Origin: Pseudomonadota bacterium
GTDB taxonomy: Bacteria > Pseudomonadota > Gammaproteobacteria > Burkholderiales > Rhodocyclaceae
DNA length: 13,509 nucleotides
Direction of reading: 5' to 3'
NCBI GenBank assembly: GCA_021811225.1
Contig: JAJZPJ010000063.1
Location: forward strand, 1 to 13,509
Of this stretch, positions 1 through 8,034 are shown one piece after another (the stretch's first letter is position 1; every line of letters starts with the position of its first letter). A program made the position numbers and the translations under genes. Under the pieces are notes generated by a model that did not search any database, was not told where the DNA came from, and saw nothing but the letters and a program-made list of their open reading frames with translations.

Positions 1-311
1 TGATAGCTGCCGGGCTCGAGCAGGACGGTCTTGCCCGCCGGCAGATCGAGCTTGGGGATGGCCTGCATCCGCATCACGTTCTTGTCCATCGTCATCCGGT
101 GGATCTGCGCCAGCTTGCAAGCCGGACTGGAGACCCCGACCAGGGTCGCGCCCTCGACCGACTTCAACTCCATGAACGCGCCGGTGGCGGTCTGGCCGAT
201 CACGGTGCCGCGCACCCAGGGACGATTCACCGTCACCGTCTGCGCCCAGGCGGGTACGGCCAGCAGACAGGCGATCAGCGCACAGTTACGCAGCATGCTT
301 GATTTCAACAT
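1..311 (-). CDS. PCu(A)C-family periplasmic copper chaperone (3' end cut by window edge)
   Basis: Predicted exported copper chaperone of the PCu(A)C (DUF461) family. Members bind Cu(I) in the periplasm and help metallate cytochrome oxidase or handle copper. Only the first 103 complete codons lie in the window. Residues 1-23 form a signal peptide (basic start, hydrophobic CALIACLLAVPAWA, likely cleavage after AWA). The copper-site pattern H-X10-M-X21-H fits: His71 in AQIHRM, Met82 in MRMQ, and codon 104 begins CA, which allows His, but its third base is outside the window. The conserved LPAGKTVLLEPGSY segment precedes it. The ATG at 311-309 has a good ribosome binding site (AGGAG, about 6 nt upstream). 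A second ATG at 296 would shorten the signal peptide. It starts 20 bp after hslU and is probably co-transcribed with it. The family call is firm; the exact role in copper handling is inferred. Confidence 0.88.
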   Translation of the reverse strand, partial: MLKSSMLRNCALIACLLAVPAWAQTVTVNRPWVRGTVIGQTATGAFMELKSVEGATLVGVSSPACKLAQIHRMTMDKNVMRMQAIPKLDLPAGKTVLLEPGSY

Positions 312-331
312 CGGCACTCCTCTTAGAAAAA

Positions 332-1657
332 CTACAAAACGTAGCGCGCCAGATCCTCGCTCTGCGCGAGCTCCTTCAGCCGGCTATCGACGTAGCCGGC
401 ATCGATGGTCACCGTTTCCGTACCGTGGCGGCCGGCGTCGAAGGAGACGTCCTCGAGCAGCTTCTCCATCACCGTATACAGGCGGCGGGCGCCGATGTTC
501 TCGGTCTTCTCATTGACCGCGAAGGCGATCTCGGCCAGGCGCCGGATGCCGTCGGCGGCGAACTCCAGGACCACGTTCTCGGTGCCGAGCAGCTCCTGGT
601 ATTGGCGCGTGAGGCAGGCGTCGGTGGCGGTCAGGATGCGCTCGAAGTCGTCGATGGCGAGCGAGTCCAACTCGACCCTGATCGGGAAGCGGCCCTGCAT
701 CTCGGGGATCAGGTCGGAGGGCTTGGCCAGGTGGAAGGCGCCGCTGGCGATGAACAGGATGTGGTCGGTCTTGATCATGCCGTACTTGGTCGACACCGTG
801 GTGCCCTCGACCAGCGGCAAGAGGTCGCGCTGCACGCCCTGGCGCGAAACGTCGGCGCCCTGATGCTCCGACCTCGCCGCGATCTTGTCGATCTCGTCGA
901 GGAACACGATGCCGTTCTGTTCGACGTTGGCGAGCGCCTGCGCCTTGATCTCCTCGTCGTTGATCAGGCGCGCCGCCTCCTCGTCGGTCAGCGCCTTCAT
1001 CGCGTCCTTGATCTTCATCTTGCGCAGCCGGCGCTTGGCCCCGCCCAGGTTCTGGAACATGCCCTGGATCTGCTGCGTCAGATCCTCCATTCCGGGCGGC
1101 GCGAAGATCTCCATCTGCGCCGAGACGGCGGCGACCTCGATCTCGATTTCCTTGTCGTCGAGCTCGCGCTCGCGCAGTTTCTTGCGGAACTTCTGCCGCG
1201 TCGCCCCGTCCTTGGCTTCGTCGCTGTCGGCGGTGCCGCGCGCCGGCGTCAGCAGGGCGTCCAACACCCGGTCCTCGGCGGCGTCCATCGCCCGGTCGCG
1301 CATCGCGCGCATCGCCGCTTCGCGGGCGTCCTTGATCGCCGTCTCGGCCAGATCGCGGATGATGGTATCGACGTCGCGTCCGACGTAGCCGACCTCGGTG
1401 AATTTGGTCGCCTCGACCTTGATGAAGGGCGCGTTGGCGAGCCGGGCCAGGCGGCGCGCGATCTCGGTCTTGCCGACACCGGTCGGGCCGATCATCAGGA
1501 TGTTCTTGGGCGTGATTTCGGTGCGCAGCGGCTCCGCCACCTGCGCCCGGCGCCAGCGGTTGCGCAGCGCGATGGCGACGGCGCGCTTGGCGCGCGCCTG
1601 GCCGACGATGTGCTTGTCGAGTTCGGAGACGATCTCCGCGGGGGTCATTTGGGTCAT
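332..1657 (-). CDS. hslU: HslU, ATPase/unfoldase subunit of the HslVU protease
   Basis: AAA+ ATPase (ClpY) that unfolds substrates and feeds them into the HslV peptidase chamber in the cytosol. At 441 aa it is the usual length (about 443 in E. coli). Visible motifs are Walker A GPTGVGKT at residues 57-64, the pore loop GYVG at 90-93, a charged helical I-domain at roughly 105-240, Walker B with acidic pair D254-E255 in VFLDEID, sensor-2 GARR at 389-392, and the C-terminal EDLARYVL tail, which in this family docks into HslV. The start ATG at 1657 lacks a clear Shine-Dalgarno sequence, and an in-frame ATG three codons later is an alternative. It follows hslV by 14 bp, so translation is probably coupled within the ubiB-hslV-hslU operon. 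Nothing is missing or disrupted. Confidence 0.98.
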   Translation of the reverse strand: MTQMTPAEIVSELDKHIVGQARAKRAVAIALRNRWRRAQVAEPLRTEITPKNILMIGPTGVGKTEIARRLARLANAPFIKVEATKFTEVGYVGRDVDTIIRDLAETAIKDAREAAMRAMRDRAMDAAEDRVLDALLTPARGTADSDEAKDGATRQKFRKKLRERELDDKEIEIEVAAVSAQMEIFAPPGMEDLTQQIQGMFQNLGGAKRRLRKMKIKDAMKALTDEEAARLINDEEIKAQALANVEQNGIVFLDEIDKIAARSEHQGADVSRQGVQRDLLPLVEGTTVSTKYGMIKTDHILFIASGAFHLAKPSDLIPEMQGRFPIRVELDSLAIDDFERILTATDACLTRQYQELLGTENVVLEFAADGIRRLAEIAFAVNEKTENIGARRLYTVMEKLLEDVSFDAGRHGTETVTIDAGYVDSRLKELAQSEDLARYVL

Positions 1658-1671
1658 GATCGGTCAAGCCG

Positions 1672-2208
1672 TCATTCGAGGGTCTCGATGGTGTGGCTCT
1701 GGTTGGTGTAGATGCACAGGTCGCCGGCGATGGCCAGCGACTTGCCGACGATGTCGGCGGGCGAGAGTTCGGTGTTCTCCAGCAGCGCGCGGGCGGCGGA
1801 GTGGGCGTAGGGGCCGCCGCTGCCGATGGCCACCAGGCCCTGCTCCGGCTCCAGCACGTCGCCGTTGCCGGTGACGATCAAGGAGTGCTCGCGGTCGGCC
1901 ACCGCCAGCATCGCCTCCAAGCGGCGCAGCATGCGGTCGGTGCGCCAATCCTTGGCCAGTTCCACGGCGCTCCTCAGCAGGTTGCCCTGGTGCTTCTCCA
2001 GCTTGGCCTCGAAGCGCTCGAACAGCGTGAAGGCGTCCGCCGTGCCGCCGGCGAAGCCCGCCAGGATGCGCTCGTTGTAGAGCCGGCGGACCTTGCGCGC
2101 GGTGCTCTTGATGACGATGTTGCCCAGCGTCACCTGGCCGTCGCCGCCCAGGGCGACGACGGCGCCGCGGCGCACGGAGAGGATGGTGGTGCCGTGATAT
2201 TGTTCCAT
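1672..2208 (-). CDS. hslV: HslV, threonine peptidase subunit of the HslVU protease
   Basis: Proteasome-related peptidase (ClpQ) that forms a double hexamer capped by HslU. The 178-aa protein begins MEQYHGTTILSVRRG. By family knowledge the catalytic N-terminal Thr is the first Thr of the TT pair, here Thr7, so a six-residue leader (MEQYHG) should be removed, rather than only Met as in E. coli. Family signatures include VALGGDGQVTLG, GFAGGTADAFTLFERFEAKLE, LAKDWRTDRMLRRLEA and GSGGPYAHSAARAL. The start ATG at 2208 has no strong Shine-Dalgarno sequence. It lies 31 bp after ubiB and 14 bp before hslU on the same strand. Confidence 0.98.
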   Translation of the reverse strand: MEQYHGTTILSVRRGAVVALGGDGQVTLGNIVIKSTARKVRRLYNERILAGFAGGTADAFTLFERFEAKLEKHQGNLLRSAVELAKDWRTDRMLRRLEAMLAVADREHSLIVTGNGDVLEPEQGLVAIGSGGPYAHSAARALLENTELSPADIVGKSLAIAGDLCIYTNQSHTIETLE

Positions 2209-2239
2209 GGGGTCTCGGAGTCTGCGGGTGCCGACGGCG

Positions 2240-3778
2240 TCAACGATACACCAGCAGCAGCAAAAGCATCGTCAGCAGGGCGGCGATGGCGGCCAGCAGC
2301 CATTTCTGTCTGCGCCGTTGGCGCGATAGTTCGTCCTGCAGCGCGGCGACATCGCCGGTCGGGGGCCGGGTCAGCGACTGGTGCAGCAGGCGCGGCAATT
2401 GCGGCAGGATCTGCGCCCAGTTCGGCGCCTCCTGCCTGACGCTGCGCAGGAAGCCGCGCCAGCCGACCTGCTCGCTCATCCAGCGTTCGAGAAAGGGCTT
2501 GGCGGTCTGCCACAGGTCCAGTTCGGGATCGAGCTGACGGCCCAGGCCCTCGATGTTGAGCAGGGTCTTCTGCAGCAGCACCAGCTGCGGCTGGATCTCG
2601 ACGTTGAAGCGGCGCGAGGTCTGGAACAGGCGCAGCAGGATGCGGCCGATCGAGATGTCCTTCAGCGGCTTGTCGAAGATCGGTTCGCACACCGCGCGGA
2701 TGGCCGACTCGAACTCGTCCACCCGGGTATCCGCCGGCGCCCAGCCCGACTCGATGTGCGCCAGCGCCACGCGCTTGTAGTCGCGGCGGAAGAAGGCGAG
2801 GAAGTTCTGCGCCAGATAGTTCTTGTCGACATCGGTCAGCGTGCCGACGATGCCGAAGTCGAGCGCGATGTACTGCCCCTTGCGCCGCCCCTCGGTGACC
2901 ACGAAGATGTTGCCCGGGTGCATGTCGGCGTGGAAGAAGCCGTCGCGGAACACCTGGGTGAAGAAGATCTCGACGCCGGCGCGCGACAAGGCCTTGAGGT
3001 CCACGCCGCGCGCGCGCAGTTCGTCGATCTGGCCGATCGGCGTGCCCTGCATCCGCTCCATCACCATCACCGAGTGGGTGCACCACTCCCAATGCACCTC
3101 GGGCACGGCGAGCAGCGGCGAGTCCTGGAAGTTGCGCCGCAGCTGCGAACAGTTGGAGGCCTCGCGCATCAGATCCAGCTCGTCGCCCAGATGCTTCTCG
3201 AACTCGCCCACCACCTCGCGCGGCTTCAGGCGCCTGCCGTCCGGCCAGAGCCGCTCCAGCAGGCCGGCGGCGATCTGCAGCAGCGCCAGATCGTGAATGA
3301 TGATCCGCTCGATGCCGGGACGCAGGATCTTCACCGCCACCTCGCGGCCGTCGAACAGCGTCGCGAAATGCACTTGCGCCACCGAAGCGCTGGCCACCGG
3401 CTCGCGCGAGAAAGAGGCGAACACCTGGTCGACGTGCCTGCCGTAGGCGCGCTCCAGCTCGGCCATCGCCTGCTCCGAGGGGAAGGGCGGCACCTGGTCC
3501 TGCAATTTCGCCAGTTCGTCGGCGATGTCGGTGGGCAACAGGTCGCGCCGGGTCGACAGCACCTGGCCGAACTTGACGAACAGGGGACCGAGCGACTCCA
3601 GCGCCTGGCGCAGCCGCACCGCGCGGGGAGCGTCGAGATTGCGCCAGAATTGCAGCGCCACCACCATCCGCAGCAGGGTGCGGGCCAGTCCCGTCGCCGG
3701 TTCGTGCTGCAGAACCATCTGATCGAGGCCGTAGCGGCTGGCGGTGAGGAGGATCTTGAGAAGACGCAGCAGACGCAC
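2240..3778 (-). CDS. ubiB: UbiB, ABC1/UbiB-family atypical kinase for ubiquinone biosynthesis
   Basis: Membrane-associated UbiB-family ATPase/kinase-like protein required for ubiquinone (coenzyme Q) biosynthesis. I place the start at GTG 3778, giving 512 aa beginning RLLRLLKILLTASRYGLD, the typical family N-terminus. The open frame continues upstream only as an antisense shadow of argS. Signature elements are the KxGQ motif K69-F-G-Q72, the Ala-rich nucleotide loop near 129-136 (ASASVAQV), the presumed catalytic Lys150 in VAVKILRPG, HADMHPGN at 283-290, and D307-F-G at 307-309. A C-terminal hydrophobic anchor spans about 493-511. The GTG has no obvious Shine-Dalgarno sequence. It is the first gene of the minus-strand group ubiB-hslV-hslU-copper chaperone and is divergent from argS across 114 bp. 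The function is well supported; the exact start is less certain. Confidence 0.93.
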   Translation of the reverse strand: MRLLRLLKILLTASRYGLDQMVLQHEPATGLARTLLRMVVALQFWRNLDAPRAVRLRQALESLGPLFVKFGQVLSTRRDLLPTDIADELAKLQDQVPPFPSEQAMAELERAYGRHVDQVFASFSREPVASASVAQVHFATLFDGREVAVKILRPGIERIIIHDLALLQIAAGLLERLWPDGRRLKPREVVGEFEKHLGDELDLMREASNCSQLRRNFQDSPLLAVPEVHWEWCTHSVMVMERMQGTPIGQIDELRARGVDLKALSRAGVEIFFTQVFRDGFFHADMHPGNIFVVTEGRRKGQYIALDFGIVGTLTDVDKNYLAQNFLAFFRRDYKRVALAHIESGWAPADTRVDEFESAIRAVCEPIFDKPLKDISIGRILLRLFQTSRRFNVEIQPQLVLLQKTLLNIEGLGRQLDPELDLWQTAKPFLERWMSEQVGWRGFLRSVRQEAPNWAQILPQLPRLLHQSLTRPPTGDVAALQDELSRQRRRQKWLLAAIAALLTMLLLLLVYR

Positions 3779-3827
3779 GGTGGTCGGAGGAAAAGTTCGA
3801 AGGGGCGAATTTACTCGGTTTCGCCTC

Positions 3828-3844
3828 GCCCGGAAAGGCCGGGC
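3828..3844. repeat. Short inverted repeat between ubiB and argS
   Basis: GCCCGG (3828-3833) and CCGGGC (3839-3844) are perfect inverted arms around a 5-nt spacer AAAGG, in the 114-bp divergent intergenic region and just upstream of the argS -10 box. It could be a regulator site or a small hairpin, or chance in GC-rich DNA. No T-tract follows, so it is not a standard terminator. Confidence 0.35.
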
Positions 3845-3858
3845 AGGTTTCTCCCCGC

Positions 3859-3864
3859 TATAAT
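3859..3864 (+). promoter_or_regulatory. Perfect -10 box (TATAAT), probable argS promoter
   Basis: The six bases match the sigma-70 -10 consensus exactly and lie 29 nt before the argS ATG. No good TTGACA-like -35 box sits 16-18 nt upstream. Transcription would start near 3871, giving a leader of roughly 22 nt. This also argues against the in-frame ATG at 3863, which overlaps the box. Confidence 0.6.
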
Positions 3865-3892
3865 GGCTCCTTTGTGCATCGCCAGAATCGCC

Positions 3893-5650
<1,758 letters not shown>

Positions 5651-5651
5651 C

Positions 5652-6254
5652 ATGAAAGAAGCTTTTTCCCTTCGCCACCGGCAGGGCGGCGGTACGCTGC
5701 TCGGCCTGTTCATCGGTCTGGTCGGCGGCGTTCTGATCGCTTTCGGGGTGGTCTGGTATCTCAACAAGTCGCCTTTCCCTTTCCTGGAAAAGGGCGCGCG
5801 CGACGAGCGGCCCGAGGCCTCGGCCACCGCCCAGCCGGTGCTGCCGCTGCCGGGCAAACCGGGCGATCAGGTAAGCGACAAGCCGCGCTTCGATTTCTAC
5901 AAGATTCTGCCCGGCACCCAGGAAGCCGTACCGACGCCGCCCGACCAGACGGCCCCCGCCCCTCAGAGCCCGCAGCCGGCCCCGCCCAAAGCGGCCGCGC
6001 CGGCGGCCGCCAATCAATCCGTCTATCTCCAGGCCGGGGCCTTTCAGAAATCCGAGCAGGCCGACAATCTCAAGGCCAAGCTGGCGATGATGGGGCTGGA
6101 AGCCGATGTGCAGACGGTCACGCTCCCCGGCCGGGGCGTGGTGAATCGCGTCCTCGTCGGCCCCTACGCCAAGCCGGAAGATCTGAACCGCGTGCGCGGT
6201 CAGTTGTCTCAGAACGGGATCCAGGCCACCGTGGTCAAGGCCGACAACCCATAG
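5652..6254 (+). CDS. FtsN-like SPOR-domain inner-membrane protein
   Basis: Single-pass inner-membrane protein with a periplasmic SPOR domain, the fold that binds denuded peptidoglycan glycan strands at the division septum. In its 200 aa, a short basic cytosolic N-terminus (MKEAFSLRHRQ) precedes a transmembrane helix at about 14-36. A conserved RFDFYKILPG-type segment lies at 79-88, an Ala/Pro-rich linker at 93-120, and the SPOR domain at about 121-197 (SVYLQAGAFQKSEQADNLKAKLAMMG ... VLVGPYAKPEDLNRV). A ribosome binding site (GGAGAG, 8 nt upstream) overlaps the end of argS. The location between argS and dsbA is, from memory, a common betaproteobacterial arrangement. It may be the functional FtsN or a paralogue, so I give no symbol. 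Confidence 0.9.
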   Translation: MKEAFSLRHRQGGGTLLGLFIGLVGGVLIAFGVVWYLNKSPFPFLEKGARDERPEASATAQPVLPLPGKPGDQVSDKPRFDFYKILPGTQEAVPTPPDQTAPAPQSPQPAPPKAAAPAAANQSVYLQAGAFQKSEQADNLKAKLAMMGLEADVQTVTLPGRGVVNRVLVGPYAKPEDLNRVRGQLSQNGIQATVVKADNP

Positions 6255-6295
6255 TTCGCCCCATTCCCGACACTCCCTAACCGATGGAGAAATCA

Positions 6296-6928
6296 ATGTT
6301 GAAAAAATTGCTCGTCCTCTCCGGCCTGTTGCTGGCGTTCGTCTCCGGCGGCGCCCACGCCCAATTGCAAGCGGGCCGGGACTACGATCTGATCAATCCG
6401 CCGCAGCCGACCGTGAAGGGCAAGGTCGAGGTGATCGAGTTCTTCTCCTACATGTGTCCGCACTGCGACGCCTTCGAACCGATCCTGGAGCCGTGGCTGA
6501 AGACCCTGCCCAAGGACGTCGTATTCCGCCGCGTGCCGGTGATCTTCCGGCCGCAATGGGAAGCGACCGCCAGGCTCTATTACACGCTGGAGGCGATGGG
6601 CGAACTGAACCGGCTGCACGGCGCGGTGTTCACCGCGATCCACCGCCAATATCAGGATCTGACGACCGAAGCGGGGGTCACCAACTGGGCGGTCAAGAAC
6701 GGGCTGGATCGCAAGAAATTCGTCGCCACCTACGAATCCTTCACGGTGCAGAGCAAGACCCAGGGCGCCAAGCAAATGCAGGCTGCCTATGGCATCCCCG
6801 GCGTGCCCGCGCTGGTCGTTGCCGGCAAGTACCGCACTCCCGACGAGTTTCCCGGTGGCTTCACCGGCTTGCTGAAGCTGGTCGATCAACTGATCGTCAA
6901 GGCGCGCGCCGAGCAGGGCAGGAAGTAA
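6296..6928 (+). CDS. dsbA: DsbA-type periplasmic thiol:disulfide oxidoreductase (copy 1)
   Basis: Thioredoxin-fold oxidase that introduces disulfides into exported proteins and is itself re-oxidised by DsbB. With start ATG 6296 it has 210 aa. GGAGA lies 5 nt before this ATG, whereas the in-frame ATG at 6284 has no ribosome binding site and overlaps the Shine-Dalgarno region, so I reject it. The signal peptide is residues 1-22 (MLKKLLVLSGLLLAFVSGGAHA). The active site is C54-P-H-C57 in FFSYMCPHCDAF. An alpha-helical insertion follows, and the cis-Pro loop is V170-P171 in YGIPGVPALVVAGKY. It lies 41 bp after the SPOR gene and 25 bp before a second dsbA-like gene. The fold and motif are certain; which of the two copies is the main oxidase cannot be read from the sequence. 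Confidence 0.95.
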   Translation: MLKKLLVLSGLLLAFVSGGAHAQLQAGRDYDLINPPQPTVKGKVEVIEFFSYMCPHCDAFEPILEPWLKTLPKDVVFRRVPVIFRPQWEATARLYYTLEAMGELNRLHGAVFTAIHRQYQDLTTEAGVTNWAVKNGLDRKKFVATYESFTVQSKTQGAKQMQAAYGIPGVPALVVAGKYRTPDEFPGGFTGLLKLVDQLIVKARAEQGRK

Positions 6929-6953
6929 GCGTTCGCGACAACCGGGAGGCACC

Positions 6954-7580
6954 ATGCACAAGCTGGGAGGCCTGCTCGTCGCAGCGCTCCTGGCCCTGCT
7001 CTCGACCGGCGCTATTGCCGCCCTGACCGAGGGCGTGGACTACACCACGCTCTCGCCGCCGCAGCCGACCGGCGTCCGCGGCAAGATCGAAGTCGCGGAA
7101 TTCTTCTGGTACGGCTGCCCGCATTGCTACGCGTTCGAGCCGACGCTCAACAAGTGGCTGAAGACCCTGCCCAAGGACGTCGTTTTCCGGCGCATCCCCG
7201 CGCTCGCCAGCGACCGCTGGCTGCCCGGCGCCCGACTCTACTACGCGCTGCGCGCGATCGGCGCAGAGGGCGAGGTGCATGACGCGCTGTTTGCCGCCAT
7301 TCATCTCGATCGGATGGACTACACGGACCCGGCCACGGTCACCGACTGGCTGGTGAAACGGGGCGTCGATCGCCAGAAGTTCACCGCCGCCTACCATTCA
7401 TCCGCGGTGCAGGAGAAGATCCTGCGCGCCCGACAACTGACTCGCGCTTACGGCATCACCGGCGTGCCGACGATGGCGGTCGGCGGCAGGTATCTGACCT
7501 CGAATACCATGGCCGGCAGCTTCGAGGCGGTGCCGGCGATCCTCGACCAGTTGATCGACCGGCTGCGCGCCGGAAAATAG
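6954..7580 (+). CDS. DsbA-type periplasmic thiol:disulfide oxidoreductase (copy 2, tandem paralogue)
   Basis: Second DsbA-like protein, 208 aa, with a signal peptide at 1-22 (MHKLGGLLVAALLALLSTGAIA). The active site is C55-P-H-C58 in FFWYGCPHCYAF, and the cis-Pro loop is V171-P172 in YGITGVPTMAVGGRY. A strong ribosome binding site (GGGAGG) ends 4 nt before ATG 6954. It matches copy 1 along its whole length, including the identical block WLKTLPKDVVFRR after the active site, but the surroundings of the active site differ (FWYG versus FSYM, and Tyr versus Asp after the second Cys). This suggests a tandem duplication followed by divergence, perhaps in redox potential or partner choice. It ends 10 bp from the convergent PIN gene. 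Specialisation is inference. Confidence 0.93.
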   Translation: MHKLGGLLVAALLALLSTGAIAALTEGVDYTTLSPPQPTGVRGKIEVAEFFWYGCPHCYAFEPTLNKWLKTLPKDVVFRRIPALASDRWLPGARLYYALRAIGAEGEVHDALFAAIHLDRMDYTDPATVTDWLVKRGVDRQKFTAAYHSSAVQEKILRARQLTRAYGITGVPTMAVGGRYLTSNTMAGSFEAVPAILDQLIDRLRAGK

Positions 7581-7593
7581 CGGGCGCGCGCTA
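7578..7593. repeat. Small inverted repeat spanning the convergent stop codons
   Basis: TAGCG (7578-7582) and CGCTA (7589-7593) are inverted arms around a 6-nt GC-rich spacer. They include the TAG stop of the second dsbA gene on the plus strand and the TAG stop of the PIN gene on the minus strand. There is no T-rich tail, so calling it a bidirectional terminator would be weak. Confidence 0.3.
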
Positions 7594-8034
7594 GCCCAAT
7601 TCGCGCATCAAGCACTCCGGCGTCACGATCCGGAAGCGGCCGGACAGCCGCCGGTGGCGGGCCAGCCTGAGCAGCGCCTTGTCGCTGGTGACGAGGTAGT
7701 CGGCCCGCCCGTCGCGCGCCAGTTCGAGGAACTTCTGGTCGTCGCCGTCCCGGCACTGCGGCAGATCCAGGACTGCCAGCCCCGCTGCCGCCACCAGCTG
7801 GACGCTGGCGGCATAGTCGGCGAGGATGCGTCTTTGCTTTTCCTCTTCCAGCTTGAACTCGGGATAGGAGAGCACGCGCTCGAACTCTGCCAGGCAGTCG
7901 GGTGAGCTCAGCGCAATCAGCCGACCGCTCCGGACGAAGCCCTGCAGCGATGCAAAGCGGCTGTCGGCGAACACCCAGAGCGACAAAACCACGTTGGTGT
8001 CGAGGACCAGACGCGGCGGGCCGGACGGGCTCAG
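7591..8034 (-). CDS. PIN-domain protein (putative VapC-like ribonuclease, COG1569-type); start uncertain
   Basis: PIN-fold putative Mg-dependent ribonuclease, similar to proteins named as PIN-family toxin components. If begun at CTG 8034 it has 147 aa (SPSGPPRLVLDTNVVLSLWVF...). The four acidic positions expected of the fold are D12 in LVLDTN, E50 or E52 in CLAEFERVL, D98/D99 in CRDGDDQKFLELA, and D118 in LVTSDKALL. The frame is open from 8142, but no ATG, GTG or TTG occurs before GTG 7992, which lies after LDTN and would remove the first catalytic Asp. CTG 8034 overlaps the phaC stop as CTGA, suggesting translational coupling; CTG 8010 is another option. No antitoxin gene is adjacent. It may be a housekeeping PIN protein, or a gene that has lost its start codon. 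Confidence 0.75.
   Translation of the reverse strand: MSPSGPPRLVLDTNVVLSLWVFADSRFASLQGFVRSGRLIALSSPDCLAEFERVLSYPEFKLEEEKQRRILADYAASVQLVAAAGLAVLDLPQCRDGDDQKFLELARDGRADYLVTSDKALLRLARHRRLSGRFRIVTPECLMRELG

Noticed and set aside
299..1711. Plus-strand open frame of 470 codons opposite hslU
   Set aside because: Antisense shadow of hslU. The translation is rich in Arg, Leu, Asp, Gly and His without any domain, and hslU is unambiguous.
3863..3892. Alternative argS start at ATG 3863
   Set aside because: It overlaps the TATAAT box and would lie upstream of the expected transcript start. ATG 3893 matches the family N-terminus better.
6284..6295. Alternative dsbA start at ATG 6284
   Set aside because: It has no ribosome binding site and includes the GGAGA that serves ATG 6296. 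The signal peptide is more typical from 6296.
7571..7600. Rho-independent terminator between the second dsbA gene and the PIN gene
   Set aside because: The stem is only 5 bp and no T-tract follows on either strand.
7591..8034. A complete toxin-antitoxin pair around the PIN gene
   Set aside because: No small antitoxin-like frame lies next to it. Upstream is phaC and downstream is the convergent dsbA copy after 10 bp.
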